Translations under genes and position numbers: made by a program
Notes under the pieces: model-generated
Databases searched by the model: none
What the model was told of the DNA's origin: nothing
The model's input: the letters and a program-made list of their open reading frames with translations, nothing else
Shown here: in pieces, positions 1 through 6,063 of the stretch
Position numbering within the stretch: the first letter of the stretch is position 1
Layout: each line of letters opens with the position of its first letter
Source: Candidatus Cloacimonadota bacterium
GTDB lineage: Bacteria > Cloacimonadota > Cloacimonadia > JGIOTU-2 > B8-G9
Length of the DNA: 7,123 nt
Reading direction: 5' to 3'
Assembly: GCA_003647765.1 (NCBI GenBank)
Contig: QMNM01000073.1
Span: 1-7,123 of the forward strand

Positions 1-11
1 GACGCAGACTT

Positions 12-53
12 AATTAAAAATCAGAAATACAGAATTATAAATTAGAAATTATA
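12..53. repeat. Degenerate heptamer tandem array, six units
   Basis: Six 7-nt units in unbroken register: AATTAAA, AATCAGA, AATACAG, AATTATA, AATTAGA, AATTATA. Two units match AATYAGR exactly and the others differ at one or two positions. The same consensus forms the larger array at 5781-5899, so this looks like an eroded member of the same family. It lies in the leader of the nfnA operon, and no function is evident. Confidence 0.6.
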
Positions 54-55
54 TT

Positions 56-122
56 TCGCGATGAGTTTTATCAAGTTAGCAATTCGTTCGCGTCTAATAA
101 AGGAATTTAATCGCGAACTCAT
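56..122. other. Inverted repeat with TCGCGA motifs upstream of nfnA
   Basis: TCGCGATGAGTT (56-67) and TCGCGAACTCAT (111-122) share a 7-bp inverted repeat, ATGAGTT/AACTCAT, each arm preceded by the palindrome TCGCGA. A third TCGCG lies at 88-92, so TTCGCG (87-92) could instead pair with CGCGAA (112-117). The two pairings exclude each other. The motifs stand out in AT-rich DNA and could be an operator or leader structure, but the loops are long and nothing ties them to a known regulator. Confidence 0.3.
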
Positions 123-150
123 ACAAACTTAACAAACTGTGTAAAAGTGT

Positions 151-174
151 GTTCTCAAGCATGGGCTTGGGAAC
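151..174. repeat. Short palindromic hairpin element
   Basis: GTTCTCAAGC (151-160) pairs with GCTTGGGAAC (165-174) across a four-base loop, ATGG. The stem is 10 bp with one T-G wobble. No T-run follows, so it is a poor intrinsic terminator candidate. The right arm followed by GAG resembles the dispersed palindromes of the GTTCCCAAGC...GCTTGGGAACGAG type found between genes in many bacterial genomes. That resemblance is from memory, not a search. It lies 83 nt upstream of the nfnA start. Confidence 0.5.
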
Positions 175-240
175 GAGTGATTATATTATAGAAATGAAAT
201 ATCAAAAATTAGAATAGTGAATTTACAATGTATTCGAAAT

Positions 241-248
241 AAAGGAGA
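241..248 (+). promoter_or_regulatory. Ribosome binding site that decides the nfnA start
   Basis: AAAGGAGA is a strong Shine-Dalgarno sequence. Its GGAG ends at 247, one base before an in-frame GTG at 249, which is too close for initiation. It is 10 nt from the ATG at 258. The ATG is therefore the better start and removes three residues from the longest open frame. Confidence 0.75.
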
Positions 249-257
249 GTGAAAAAT

Positions 258-1091
258 ATGATTCATAAAATTACGCGTAAAGAAGATATTAATCCAGATG
301 ATTATCTAATTGAAGTTGTTGCACCTCAAGTGGCAGAAAGGTTTCAACCTGGACATTTTGCGGTTTTGATTACTGTCCCTAATGGCGAAAGAATCCCAAT
401 GTCAATTCAGAAAGCAGAAGATGGTAAAATAACAATGTTCATTAAAAGATTAGGTAAAACATCCAGAGAACTTGATACTTTCAAAGTAGGAGATTTACTT
501 GAATCTGTTATTGGACCTATGGGAAATCCACCTGAAATCAAAAAATATGGTAATGTTGTTTTTGCTTCTGATTTAGTTTGTGGGCATGCAGAAAATTACT
601 CTATGTGCAAGGAATTGCGAGAAATAGATGGAAATCATGTAATTTCTATGCAAACTTTTCCTTCAAGTAAAGATGTATATCCAGAAGAAGAGCTTTGCAG
701 AGATGTATGTGATGAATATTATCTTACAACATTAGATGGCTCTCGCGGAATTAAGGGACATTATCGTGAAATACTAAAGGATATGCTTGATAAAGGTAAA
801 GTGGATATGATATTTGCAGGTGGAGATATACCCGGATTACGAGAGTTAGCAAAACTCACAAAGCCGTATCACATACCTACAATTGTCACTGTGCGTCAGA
901 TAATGGTTGATGCCACTGGTATGTGTGGGTCATGCCGAGTATTTGTTGACGGTGAAATGAAACTTACCTGCATTGATGGTCCTATGTTTGATGCACATAA
1001 ACTTAACTTTGAAGATATAATAAGCAGGCTTGCAATGTTTAAAGAAAAAGAAGCAATGGCTATGGAACATTACAAAAAGGGAGTTGAATAA
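258..1091 (+). CDS. nfnA: NfnA-like FAD/[2Fe-2S] oxidoreductase subunit (sulfide/dihydroorotate dehydrogenase-like)
   Basis: A protein of 277 aa from the ATG at 258, the usual family length. In characterised NfnAB complexes the small subunit carries FAD and a [2Fe-2S] cluster, binds NAD(H), and takes part in flavin-based electron bifurcation between NADPH, NAD+ and ferredoxin in the cytoplasm. The FAD-binding RxPxS motif is at residues 45-49 (RIPMS). The C-terminal cluster site is D218, C223, C226 and C238, matching the one-Asp/three-Cys ligation reported for Nfn rather than the four Cys of PyrK. TTLDGSRGIKG (157-167) corresponds to another conserved family segment. Oddly, the glycine-rich GGGVGxAP loop expected near residues 100-115 is not recognisable; VFASDLVCGH stands there, with extra cysteines C108, C117 and C147. 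NAD(H) binding may be altered or lost. The stop overlaps the nfnB start by one base (TAATG), implying translational coupling. The family call is firm; bifurcation is not proven. Confidence 0.87.
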   Translation: MIHKITRKEDINPDDYLIEVVAPQVAERFQPGHFAVLITVPNGERIPMSIQKAEDGKITMFIKRLGKTSRELDTFKVGDLLESVIGPMGNPPEIKKYGNVVFASDLVCGHAENYSMCKELREIDGNHVISMQTFPSSKDVYPEEELCRDVCDEYYLTTLDGSRGIKGHYREILKDMLDKGKVDMIFAGGDIPGLRELAKLTKPYHIPTIVTVRQIMVDATGMCGSCRVFVDGEMKLTCIDGPMFDAHKLNFEDIISRLAMFKEKEAMAMEHYKKGVE

Positions 1092-2488
1092 TGGCAAAAA
1101 TAAATAAAGTCAGAATACCAATGCGAGAGCAATCTTGTGAAAAACGTATTAAAAACTTTGATTCTGTGCCTCTTGGTTATAGTGAAGAAGAAGCAATGGC
1201 AGAAGCCAAGCGTTGTATTCAGTGCAAAGATCCTATATGTGAAAAGAACTGTCCAGTTAGAATGAAGATTAAAGCAATGATAAGAGAAATTGCTAAAGGT
1301 AATTTCAAAAATGCATTCTTTATTGCAAAAGAAGACAATCCAATTCCAGCAATTGCTGGACGAGTTTGCCCACAGGAAGACCAATGTGAAGGAGCCTGCA
1401 TTATGGGAAAAACAGGCGATGCCATAAATATTGGTAAACTCGGTGCTTTTATAGCAGATTGGGCTATGAAAAATGGAGTAACTGAAGAATTTCATATAAA
1501 AGAAAAGGATAAAAAAGTTGCTGTTATAGGTTCTGGTCCTGCTGGAATTAGCTGTGCAGTTGACTTGCGTAAATTTGGATATCAAGTAACTTTATTTGAG
1601 GCACTTCATATTGCTGGAGGTGTTTTGCAATATGGTATACCTGCTTTTCGTTTGCCCAAAGATATTGTGGATTATGAATTATCCTATCTTAAAAAAATTG
1701 GTGTTGATGTAAAATTAAATAATATTGTTGGGCAAAACATAAAATTTAGCGAACTGCGCAATGAGTTTGATGGAATCTTTCTTGGAACAGGCGCAGGAGC
1801 TCCCAGATTTTTGAATATTGAAGGTGAGAAGCTTAAGGGCCTTTATTCTGCTAATGAATTTCTTATTCGTGTAAATCTGATGAAAGCTTATAAATTTCCT
1901 GAATATGATACTCCAATTGTTTGTGGAGATAGAGTTGGTGTAATCGGAGCAGGAAATGTGGCTATGGATTCTGCCAGATGTGCAATTAGACTTGGGGCAA
2001 AAGAAGTATATATTCTGTATAGAAGAACAAAGGAATATTCTCCTGCAAGAGACGAAGAGATACAGCATGCTATTGAAGAAGGTGTAATCTTTAAAGAATT
2101 AGTTAATCCTGTTAGGTTTATCGGCAATGAAGATGGATGGGTTACAGGAGTTGAACTTGTTAAAATGAAACTTGGTGAACCAGACAAAAGTGGTAGACCC
2201 AGACCTATGAAGATTGAAGGCACTGAATTTATTCTGGAATTGGATACGATTGTAAATGCTCTTGGAACCAAGCCAAACAGGCTTTTCTTGGACAAGACAC
2301 CGGAATTAGAAACCGCTTCATGGGGCGGAATAAAGGTTGATGAAAATCTTATGACTAATATAAAAGGTGTTACTGCAGGTGGAGATGCTATAAGTGGTGG
2401 CGCAACTGTAATACTTGCTCTTGGTGAAGGAAGACAAGCGGCTGCTTCAATACATAAATATCTTTCAAATTCTAATGAGAATGGTTAG
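1091..2488 (+). CDS. nfnB: NfnB-like NADPH/ferredoxin oxidoreductase subunit (GltD family)
   Basis: A protein of 465 aa, full length for the NfnB/glutamate synthase small-subunit family. The N-terminal iron-sulfur domain has C42, C45, C50, C54 and C93, C99, C103. These seven cysteines fit two [4Fe-4S] clusters if a non-cysteine residue (a nearby glutamate in known NfnB) completes the second. The FAD-binding dinucleotide fold starts at 143 with GSGPAG (147-152). The NADPH-binding fold has GAGNVA (286-291) followed by R311 and R312. The second FAD motif is AGGDAISGGATV (429-440). In Nfn the bifurcating FAD and ferredoxin-linked clusters sit in this subunit. Translation is probably coupled to nfnA through TAATG. 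GltD itself is a possible alternative, but no glutamate synthase large subunit is present, and the nfnA partner and hydrogenase context favour NfnB. Confidence 0.9.
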   Translation: MAKINKVRIPMREQSCEKRIKNFDSVPLGYSEEEAMAEAKRCIQCKDPICEKNCPVRMKIKAMIREIAKGNFKNAFFIAKEDNPIPAIAGRVCPQEDQCEGACIMGKTGDAINIGKLGAFIADWAMKNGVTEEFHIKEKDKKVAVIGSGPAGISCAVDLRKFGYQVTLFEALHIAGGVLQYGIPAFRLPKDIVDYELSYLKKIGVDVKLNNIVGQNIKFSELRNEFDGIFLGTGAGAPRFLNIEGEKLKGLYSANEFLIRVNLMKAYKFPEYDTPIVCGDRVGVIGAGNVAMDSARCAIRLGAKEVYILYRRTKEYSPARDEEIQHAIEEGVIFKELVNPVRFIGNEDGWVTGVELVKMKLGEPDKSGRPRPMKIEGTEFILELDTIVNALGTKPNRLFLDKTPELETASWGGIKVDENLMTNIKGVTAGGDAISGGATVILALGEGRQAAASIHKYLSNSNENG

Positions 2489-2536
2489 GATTAAATAGAG
2501 ATAAATAATCAAAAATATCTATGATGAATGAAAATA

Positions 2537-2580
2537 GAATTAACCCCATTTAGATGCTTGCTATCTAACGGGGTTAATTC
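2537..2580. repeat. Two-stage hairpin between nfnB and the hydrogenase gene; possible terminator
   Basis: A perfect 11-bp stem, GAATTAACCCC (2537-2547) with GGGGTTAATTC (2570-2580), encloses a 6-bp stem, TTAGAT (2550-2555) with ATCTAA (2563-2568), around a 7-nt loop. The only T-run (2592-2596) starts 11 nt after the stem, so it is not a textbook intrinsic terminator. It could reduce read-through, stabilise an mRNA end, or be a mobile palindromic repeat. It fills much of the 119-nt spacer and splits the locus into two transcription or processing units. Confidence 0.6.
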
Positions 2581-2607
2581 GTTGCTAAAAATTTTTAGGA
2601 GAAAATA

Positions 2608-3786
2608 ATGGATAAATGCAGAATTCCATTAGGACCTTTTCATCCTTTATTAGAAGAGGCAGAATTTTTTGATATTAAAGTTGAAGGTGAAAAGGTTGTT
2701 GACATTGATATGGAAATTGGTTGGATGCATCGTGGACACGAAAAGATATCTGAAAGTAAAACATTTACGCAGTCAATTTTCTTGGTAGAGAGAATCTGTG
2801 GTATCTGCTCTACTTCGCATCCATTTGCTTGTGTTAATGCAATTGAGGATATTGACAATATAGAAATACCTGAGCGAGCAAAGTATATACGAATTCTGAT
2901 TGGCGAATTGGAACGTATTCACAGTCATCTGCTCTGGATTGGACTTGCTGGTCATTTTATCGGATACGATACTGTCTGGATGTGGGTCTGGAAATACCGT
3001 GAACCAATCTTGCAACTTTCTGAAAAGATAACTGGCAATAGAAATCATTATGCAATGTTTCGTGTAGGTGGCGTAAGCAGGGATTTTGATAATGCTCTAA
3101 TACCTGTGGTCAACCCTGTTCTTGATGAAGTACAAAAAAAGATGGAGATGCTTGTAGGCGTTGTCAATGATGACCCTGTGCTAAAATCCAGATTAAAAGG
3201 TGTAGGTGTGTTGACCAAGGAAGATGCTATTGATTATTGTGCAGTTGGTCCCACTGCTCGGGCTTCTGGTTATGATATTGATGTTCGCAGAGATGACCCA
3301 ACTGCTTATGAACTAGTTGATGTTAATGTAATTGTTACCCCAAATGGCGATGTCTTTGATAAATTCGTAGTCCGTGTCCTGGAAGTTATAGAGTCATGCA
3401 AAATCATAAGACAATGTCTAAAAGCGTTTCCGAAAGTTCAGGGACCGATTATAAATAATGTAAAAGAAATCTCACCAGGCGAAGGTATAGGCAGATATGA
3501 AGCACCTCGTGGTGAAGTATTCCATTATATTAGAAGCGATGGCAGTAATCGTCCTGTCAGACATAAGGTCCGAGCTCCAAGCTATAGTAACATTCCTACT
3601 TATAAGGCAAGCTGTATCGGACTGCCTCTTGCTGATGTTCTAATTACTCTCGCAGCTGTTGACCCCTGTTATTGCTGCACAGAAAGAAGTGTTAGAGTGT
3701 TAGATAATAATGGTAAAAGATTGAATAAAAATCTGTTAGCTTTATCTCGTGGAAAAACAGAAAGAATTAGAAAGGAAATCCTATGA
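2608..3786 (+). CDS. Group 4 [NiFe] hydrogenase large (catalytic) subunit, Ech/Mbh/HycE-like
   Basis: A protein of 392 aa related to MbhL, EchE, HycE and NuoD. The [NiFe]-site motifs are complete: RICGICSTSH (62-71) supplies C64 and C67, and DPCYCCTER (352-360) supplies C354 and C357. NuoD of complex I lacks these cysteines, so a true hydrogenase is favoured. PLGPFHPLLEE (7-17) is the conserved N-terminal signature with the glutamate region used for proton transfer in relatives. AGGAG (2597-2601), 6 nt before the ATG, supports the start. In the cell it should sit on the cytoplasmic face of a membrane complex, reducing protons with electrons from ferredoxin. The 32-residue tail after R360 is about as long as the peptide HycI removes from HycE, so processing is possible but unproven. 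No small subunit is encoded next to it in this window. The 3' end overlaps the next gene by ATGA. A sulfur-reducing Mbx/Mbs-type complex is the main alternative. Confidence 0.88.
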   Translation: MDKCRIPLGPFHPLLEEAEFFDIKVEGEKVVDIDMEIGWMHRGHEKISESKTFTQSIFLVERICGICSTSHPFACVNAIEDIDNIEIPERAKYIRILIGELERIHSHLLWIGLAGHFIGYDTVWMWVWKYREPILQLSEKITGNRNHYAMFRVGGVSRDFDNALIPVVNPVLDEVQKKMEMLVGVVNDDPVLKSRLKGVGVLTKEDAIDYCAVGPTARASGYDIDVRRDDPTAYELVDVNVIVTPNGDVFDKFVVRVLEVIESCKIIRQCLKAFPKVQGPIINNVKEISPGEGIGRYEAPRGEVFHYIRSDGSNRPVRHKVRAPSYSNIPTYKASCIGLPLADVLITLAAVDPCYCCTERSVRVLDNNGKRLNKNLLALSRGKTERIRKEIL

Positions 3787-5606
3787 TGAATAATCCTCTT
3801 TTTCTTGTAATTACAATACCTTTTATTGTGGCAATAATCAATTTGGTTTTGCCAGTTGTATTAAGAAAAATTCTCAGTTTTATAGGATTGGCATACACAT
3901 TATTTTTGAGTATTCAGATTTTGATAAAGGACGAACTAACTTATACCCTTTTTGGCAAAGTAATCCTACAAAATGATAATTTAAGTAATTTCATTCTTGT
4001 ATTCATAAGTATTCTTAGTGTTATTATTTTGATTTACTCTTTGAAGAATGTAGATAAGGGTGTAGAATCCAAATATTTTCTTCTATTGCCAGCAACAGTA
4101 GCCCTTTGTAATGGAGTAGCATTAAGTGTAAATATGTACTCTTTTATTATATTTTGGGGATTATCTGGACTGATGGTTTATCTGTTTGGATTACTAAATA
4201 GTGAAATTGGAGCAGAAAGTAGTAAAAAGACATTTTTGATTATTGGAGCATCAGATTCTTTACTTATTCTTGGTTTTGCTGCACTATTTCATATAAGTGG
4301 AGGTGCTTCTAATATTTTTAGAATGAATGTGGATTTTAGTGCGGCACTTAATTATATTGCATTCTTTTGTCTTTTATTAGCTTCATTTGCAAAAGCAGGT
4401 GCTTTCCCAATGCATTCTTGGATTCCAGATTTCGCGAAAGATGCTCCAATTGAAAGTGTTGCTTTACTTCCAGCAGCTTTAGACAAATTATTAGGAATAT
4501 ACTTTTTAGCCCGAATTATGATGAACTTCTTCCAGATTACATTGACAATAAAAGTTATAGTGATGTGTTTAGGTGCATTTACTATTGTTATTGCAGTAAT
4601 GATGGCTCTGATTCAACATAACGGTAGAAAATTACTTGGTTATCATGCAGTAAGTCAGGTTGGATATATGGTGTTGGGAATCGGGACTGGCAATCCTATT
4701 GGTATTATCGGTGGTTTATTTCATATGGTTAATAATGCTATTTACAAATCTAGCTTGTTTTTATCACTTGGCTCAGTTGAGAAGAAAACAGGCACAGCTG
4801 ATTTAGATGATATGGGTGGACTTGCACGAAAAATGCCTTTAACATTTATCGGAGCATTGATTGGAGCATTGGCTATTTCTGGTGTGCCGCCTCTTAATGG
4901 CTTTGTCTCCAAATGGTTAGTTTATCAAGGAGTGCTACAAGAAGCAAATGGTTCCAGTCAAATAGCACAAATTATCATAAATATATGTCTTATATTTGCT
5001 GTATTTGGCAGTGCTTTAACATTAGCAAGTTTTATGAAATTTCTTCACGCCATATTCCTCAGCAGATTGCCTAAAAAATACGAAAATATTAAGGAAATCA
5101 GTGCGAATAATTGGATTGCAAATATGTTGCTTTCATTACTTTGCGTTATATTTGGTCTATTTGCGATGGCAATTCCTATAAAGATATTTATTGCACCTTC
5201 TCTGCCAGGACATCCATTAGTAAATTCTATGTTATTAGGATTTTATCAGCCCGGTGTGATTCTATTGCTCTTCGGAGTCGCTTTTGTGGTTGGAATAATT
5301 CTCTTCTTGCTAATAAAGAATATTCGCTTTGATGATATTTATGTAGGTGGAATGGAAGGAGAAGAGAAACATAGTGTACCAGGAACTGATTTTTATAACG
5401 ACATACGCAATATGAGTCCACTAAGAAAGCTATATGATTGGGCTGAAAGAAAGTTCTTTGATATTTATGATATGGGTAGAAAGTTTGTATTCTTTTTTAG
5501 TGAAATTTTCCAGGAGTTACATACTGGTCTATTGCATACTTACGCAATGTGGATTTTGGCTGGATTTATAATTATAACTATTATAATTCTTGGATATATT
5601 CATTAG
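3783..5606 (+). CDS. Proton/sodium-translocating antiporter-like membrane subunit (NuoL/HyfB/MrpD family)
   Basis: A 607-aa polytopic membrane protein with about 14 hydrophobic helices. Family hallmarks are FAKAGAFPMHSWIPD (202-216) with K204, K235 in the TM7-type helix, H314 and K322 in the LFHMVNNAIYKSSLFL helix (312-327), and GVPPLNGFVSKW (367-378). These correspond to the buried Lys/His chain that moves protons in complex I and Mrp. At the usual FxE of TM5 it has FWG (124-126), so the glutamate of the Glu-Lys pair is replaced by glycine. It is longer than MrpD (about 500 aa). Residues 515-587 form a soluble stretch containing TGLLHTYAMW (581-590), ending in a final helix, as in HyfB/HycC-type subunits. 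It starts at an ATGA overlap with the hydrogenase gene; a second ATG at 3786 is equally possible. AAAGGA at 3771-3776 is the likely ribosome site. It probably couples H2 evolution to ion export. Confidence 0.87.
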   Translation: MMNNPLFLVITIPFIVAIINLVLPVVLRKILSFIGLAYTLFLSIQILIKDELTYTLFGKVILQNDNLSNFILVFISILSVIILIYSLKNVDKGVESKYFLLLPATVALCNGVALSVNMYSFIIFWGLSGLMVYLFGLLNSEIGAESSKKTFLIIGASDSLLILGFAALFHISGGASNIFRMNVDFSAALNYIAFFCLLLASFAKAGAFPMHSWIPDFAKDAPIESVALLPAALDKLLGIYFLARIMMNFFQITLTIKVIVMCLGAFTIVIAVMMALIQHNGRKLLGYHAVSQVGYMVLGIGTGNPIGIIGGLFHMVNNAIYKSSLFLSLGSVEKKTGTADLDDMGGLARKMPLTFIGALIGALAISGVPPLNGFVSKWLVYQGVLQEANGSSQIAQIIINICLIFAVFGSALTLASFMKFLHAIFLSRLPKKYENIKEISANNWIANMLLSLLCVIFGLFAMAIPIKIFIAPSLPGHPLVNSMLLGFYQPGVILLLFGVAFVVGIILFLLIKNIRFDDIYVGGMEGEEKHSVPGTDFYNDIRNMSPLRKLYDWAERKFFDIYDMGRKFVFFFSEIFQELHTGLLHTYAMWILAGFIIITIIILGYIH

Positions 5607-5750
5607 TTAGAATGCTCAGCAAATAAAACTGTATTGTAATTTCCCTTATGTCAGTTGATTAAATTTTTTAAGGGTAGATAATGAGATAGATTTCGCTTAT
5701 ATTAAATTCTATAATATTACTAAAATCTCGTTTTTTGTGCAAAATTTTTT
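5607..5750. other. AT-rich intergenic stretch without a recognisable gene
   Basis: This is the first third of the 457-nt gap between the antiporter-like gene and mbhDE. I see no coding frame with a start site and family resemblance. There is a weak inverted repeat, CCCTTA (5643-5648) with TAAGGG (5669-5674), with a 20-nt loop. GAGAT (5683-5687) can pair with ATCTC (5725-5729), followed by GTTTTTT. The latter could be a weak terminator for the upstream genes, but its 37-nt loop and 5-bp stem make that doubtful. Confidence 0.4.
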
Positions 5751-5780
5751 ACCACAGAGACACAGAGAACACAGAGAGAG
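5751..5780. repeat. CACAGAG short tandem repeat
   Basis: Three imperfect units (CACAGAGA, CACAGAGAA, CACAGAGAGAG) preceded by AC. An ACCACAGAGACACAGAG-type element recurs between genes in many uncultivated bacterial genomes; that parallel is from memory. It abuts the heptamer array with no spacer, and the two may be one compound element. Confidence 0.6.
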
Positions 5781-5899
5781 AATCAGAAATTAGGAATCAG
5801 AAATCAGAAATTAGAAATTAGGAATTAGAAATCAGAAATTAGAAATTAGGAATCAGAAATTAGAAATCAGAAATCAGGAATCAGGAATTAGAAATTAAA
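5781..5899. repeat. AATYAGR heptamer tandem array, 17 units
   Basis: Seventeen units of 7 nt in perfect register with no spacers or indels. Sixteen match AAT(C/T)AG(A/G) exactly and the last is AATTAAA. Variation is confined to position 4 (C or T) and position 7 (A or G), both transitions. The unit is not a multiple of 3 and TAG occurs in AATTAG units, so it is not protein-coding. It is not CRISPR-like: there are no spacers and the unit is too short. It ends 12 nt before the recognisable part of the gene remnant. Confidence 0.9.
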
Positions 5900-5911
5900 T
5901 ATATTATCTCT

Positions 5912-6025
5912 GTTGAATGGAATGGAAAAGATAATAAAGGACAGGAAGTCGTAAGTGGTATTTACTTATGTCGTTTTATTATGAATGATAAAACAGTAAC
6001 AAAAAACATGTTATTAGTAAGATAA
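5912..6025 (+). pseudogene. 3' remnant of a secreted-protein gene: FlgD-like/Por-type C-terminal sorting domain
   Basis: An open stretch of 37 codons ending in TAA encodes a fragment with the pattern V-E-W-N-G-K-D-N-K-G, then VVSGIYLCRF, then KTVTKNMLLVR at the very end. This is the signature of the FlgD Ig-like/type IX-style C-terminal domain (W-x-G-x-D-x-x-G, then SGxY, then K-x-M-x-x-x-R at the terminus), which closes many large secreted proteins of Bacteroidota, Cloacimonadota, WOR-3 and relatives. There is no start codon with a ribosome site, and upstream the frame runs into the heptamer array, with a stop at 5861-5863. The rest of the gene is gone, so this is a truncated relic. Its codons look similar to those of the neighbours. 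It is unrelated in function to the flanking hydrogenase/antiporter genes. Confidence 0.72.
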
Positions 6026-6063
6026 TTATACATAATCATAAAAAAATAAAATTAGGAGGATAT

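Noticed and set aside
182-190. Promoter -10 box (TATATTATA) for nfnA
   Set aside because: The AT content makes such boxes common by chance, and no -35-like hexamer lies at a suitable distance.
249-257. GTG start for nfnA three codons upstream of the ATG
   Set aside because: The Shine-Dalgarno GGAG ends one base before this GTG, too close for initiation; the ATG at 258 has proper spacing.
1070-1585. 171-codon open frame on the minus strand
   Set aside because: It lies opposite nfnB, which has full family motifs. Its translation is rich in Ser, Phe and Cys with no recognisable domain, as expected of an antisense shadow.
1715-2295. Two further minus-strand open frames (1715-2068 and 1888-2295)
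   Set aside because: Both are antisense to the conserved NADPH-binding part of nfnB and show no family resemblance or convincing ribosome site.
2608-3786. NuoD subunit of respiratory complex I
   Set aside because: All four Ni-ligating cysteines (C64, C67, C354, C357) are present, whereas complex I NuoD has lost them, and no other nuo genes flank it.
5683-5736. Intrinsic terminator after the antiporter-like gene (GAGAT/ATCTC followed by six T)
   Set aside because: The stem is only 5 bp with a 37-nt loop, so a stable terminator hairpin is unlikely; it is mentioned only in the gap description.
5781-5899. CRISPR array
   Set aside because: Units are 7 nt, contiguous and without unique spacers, and no cas gene is present.
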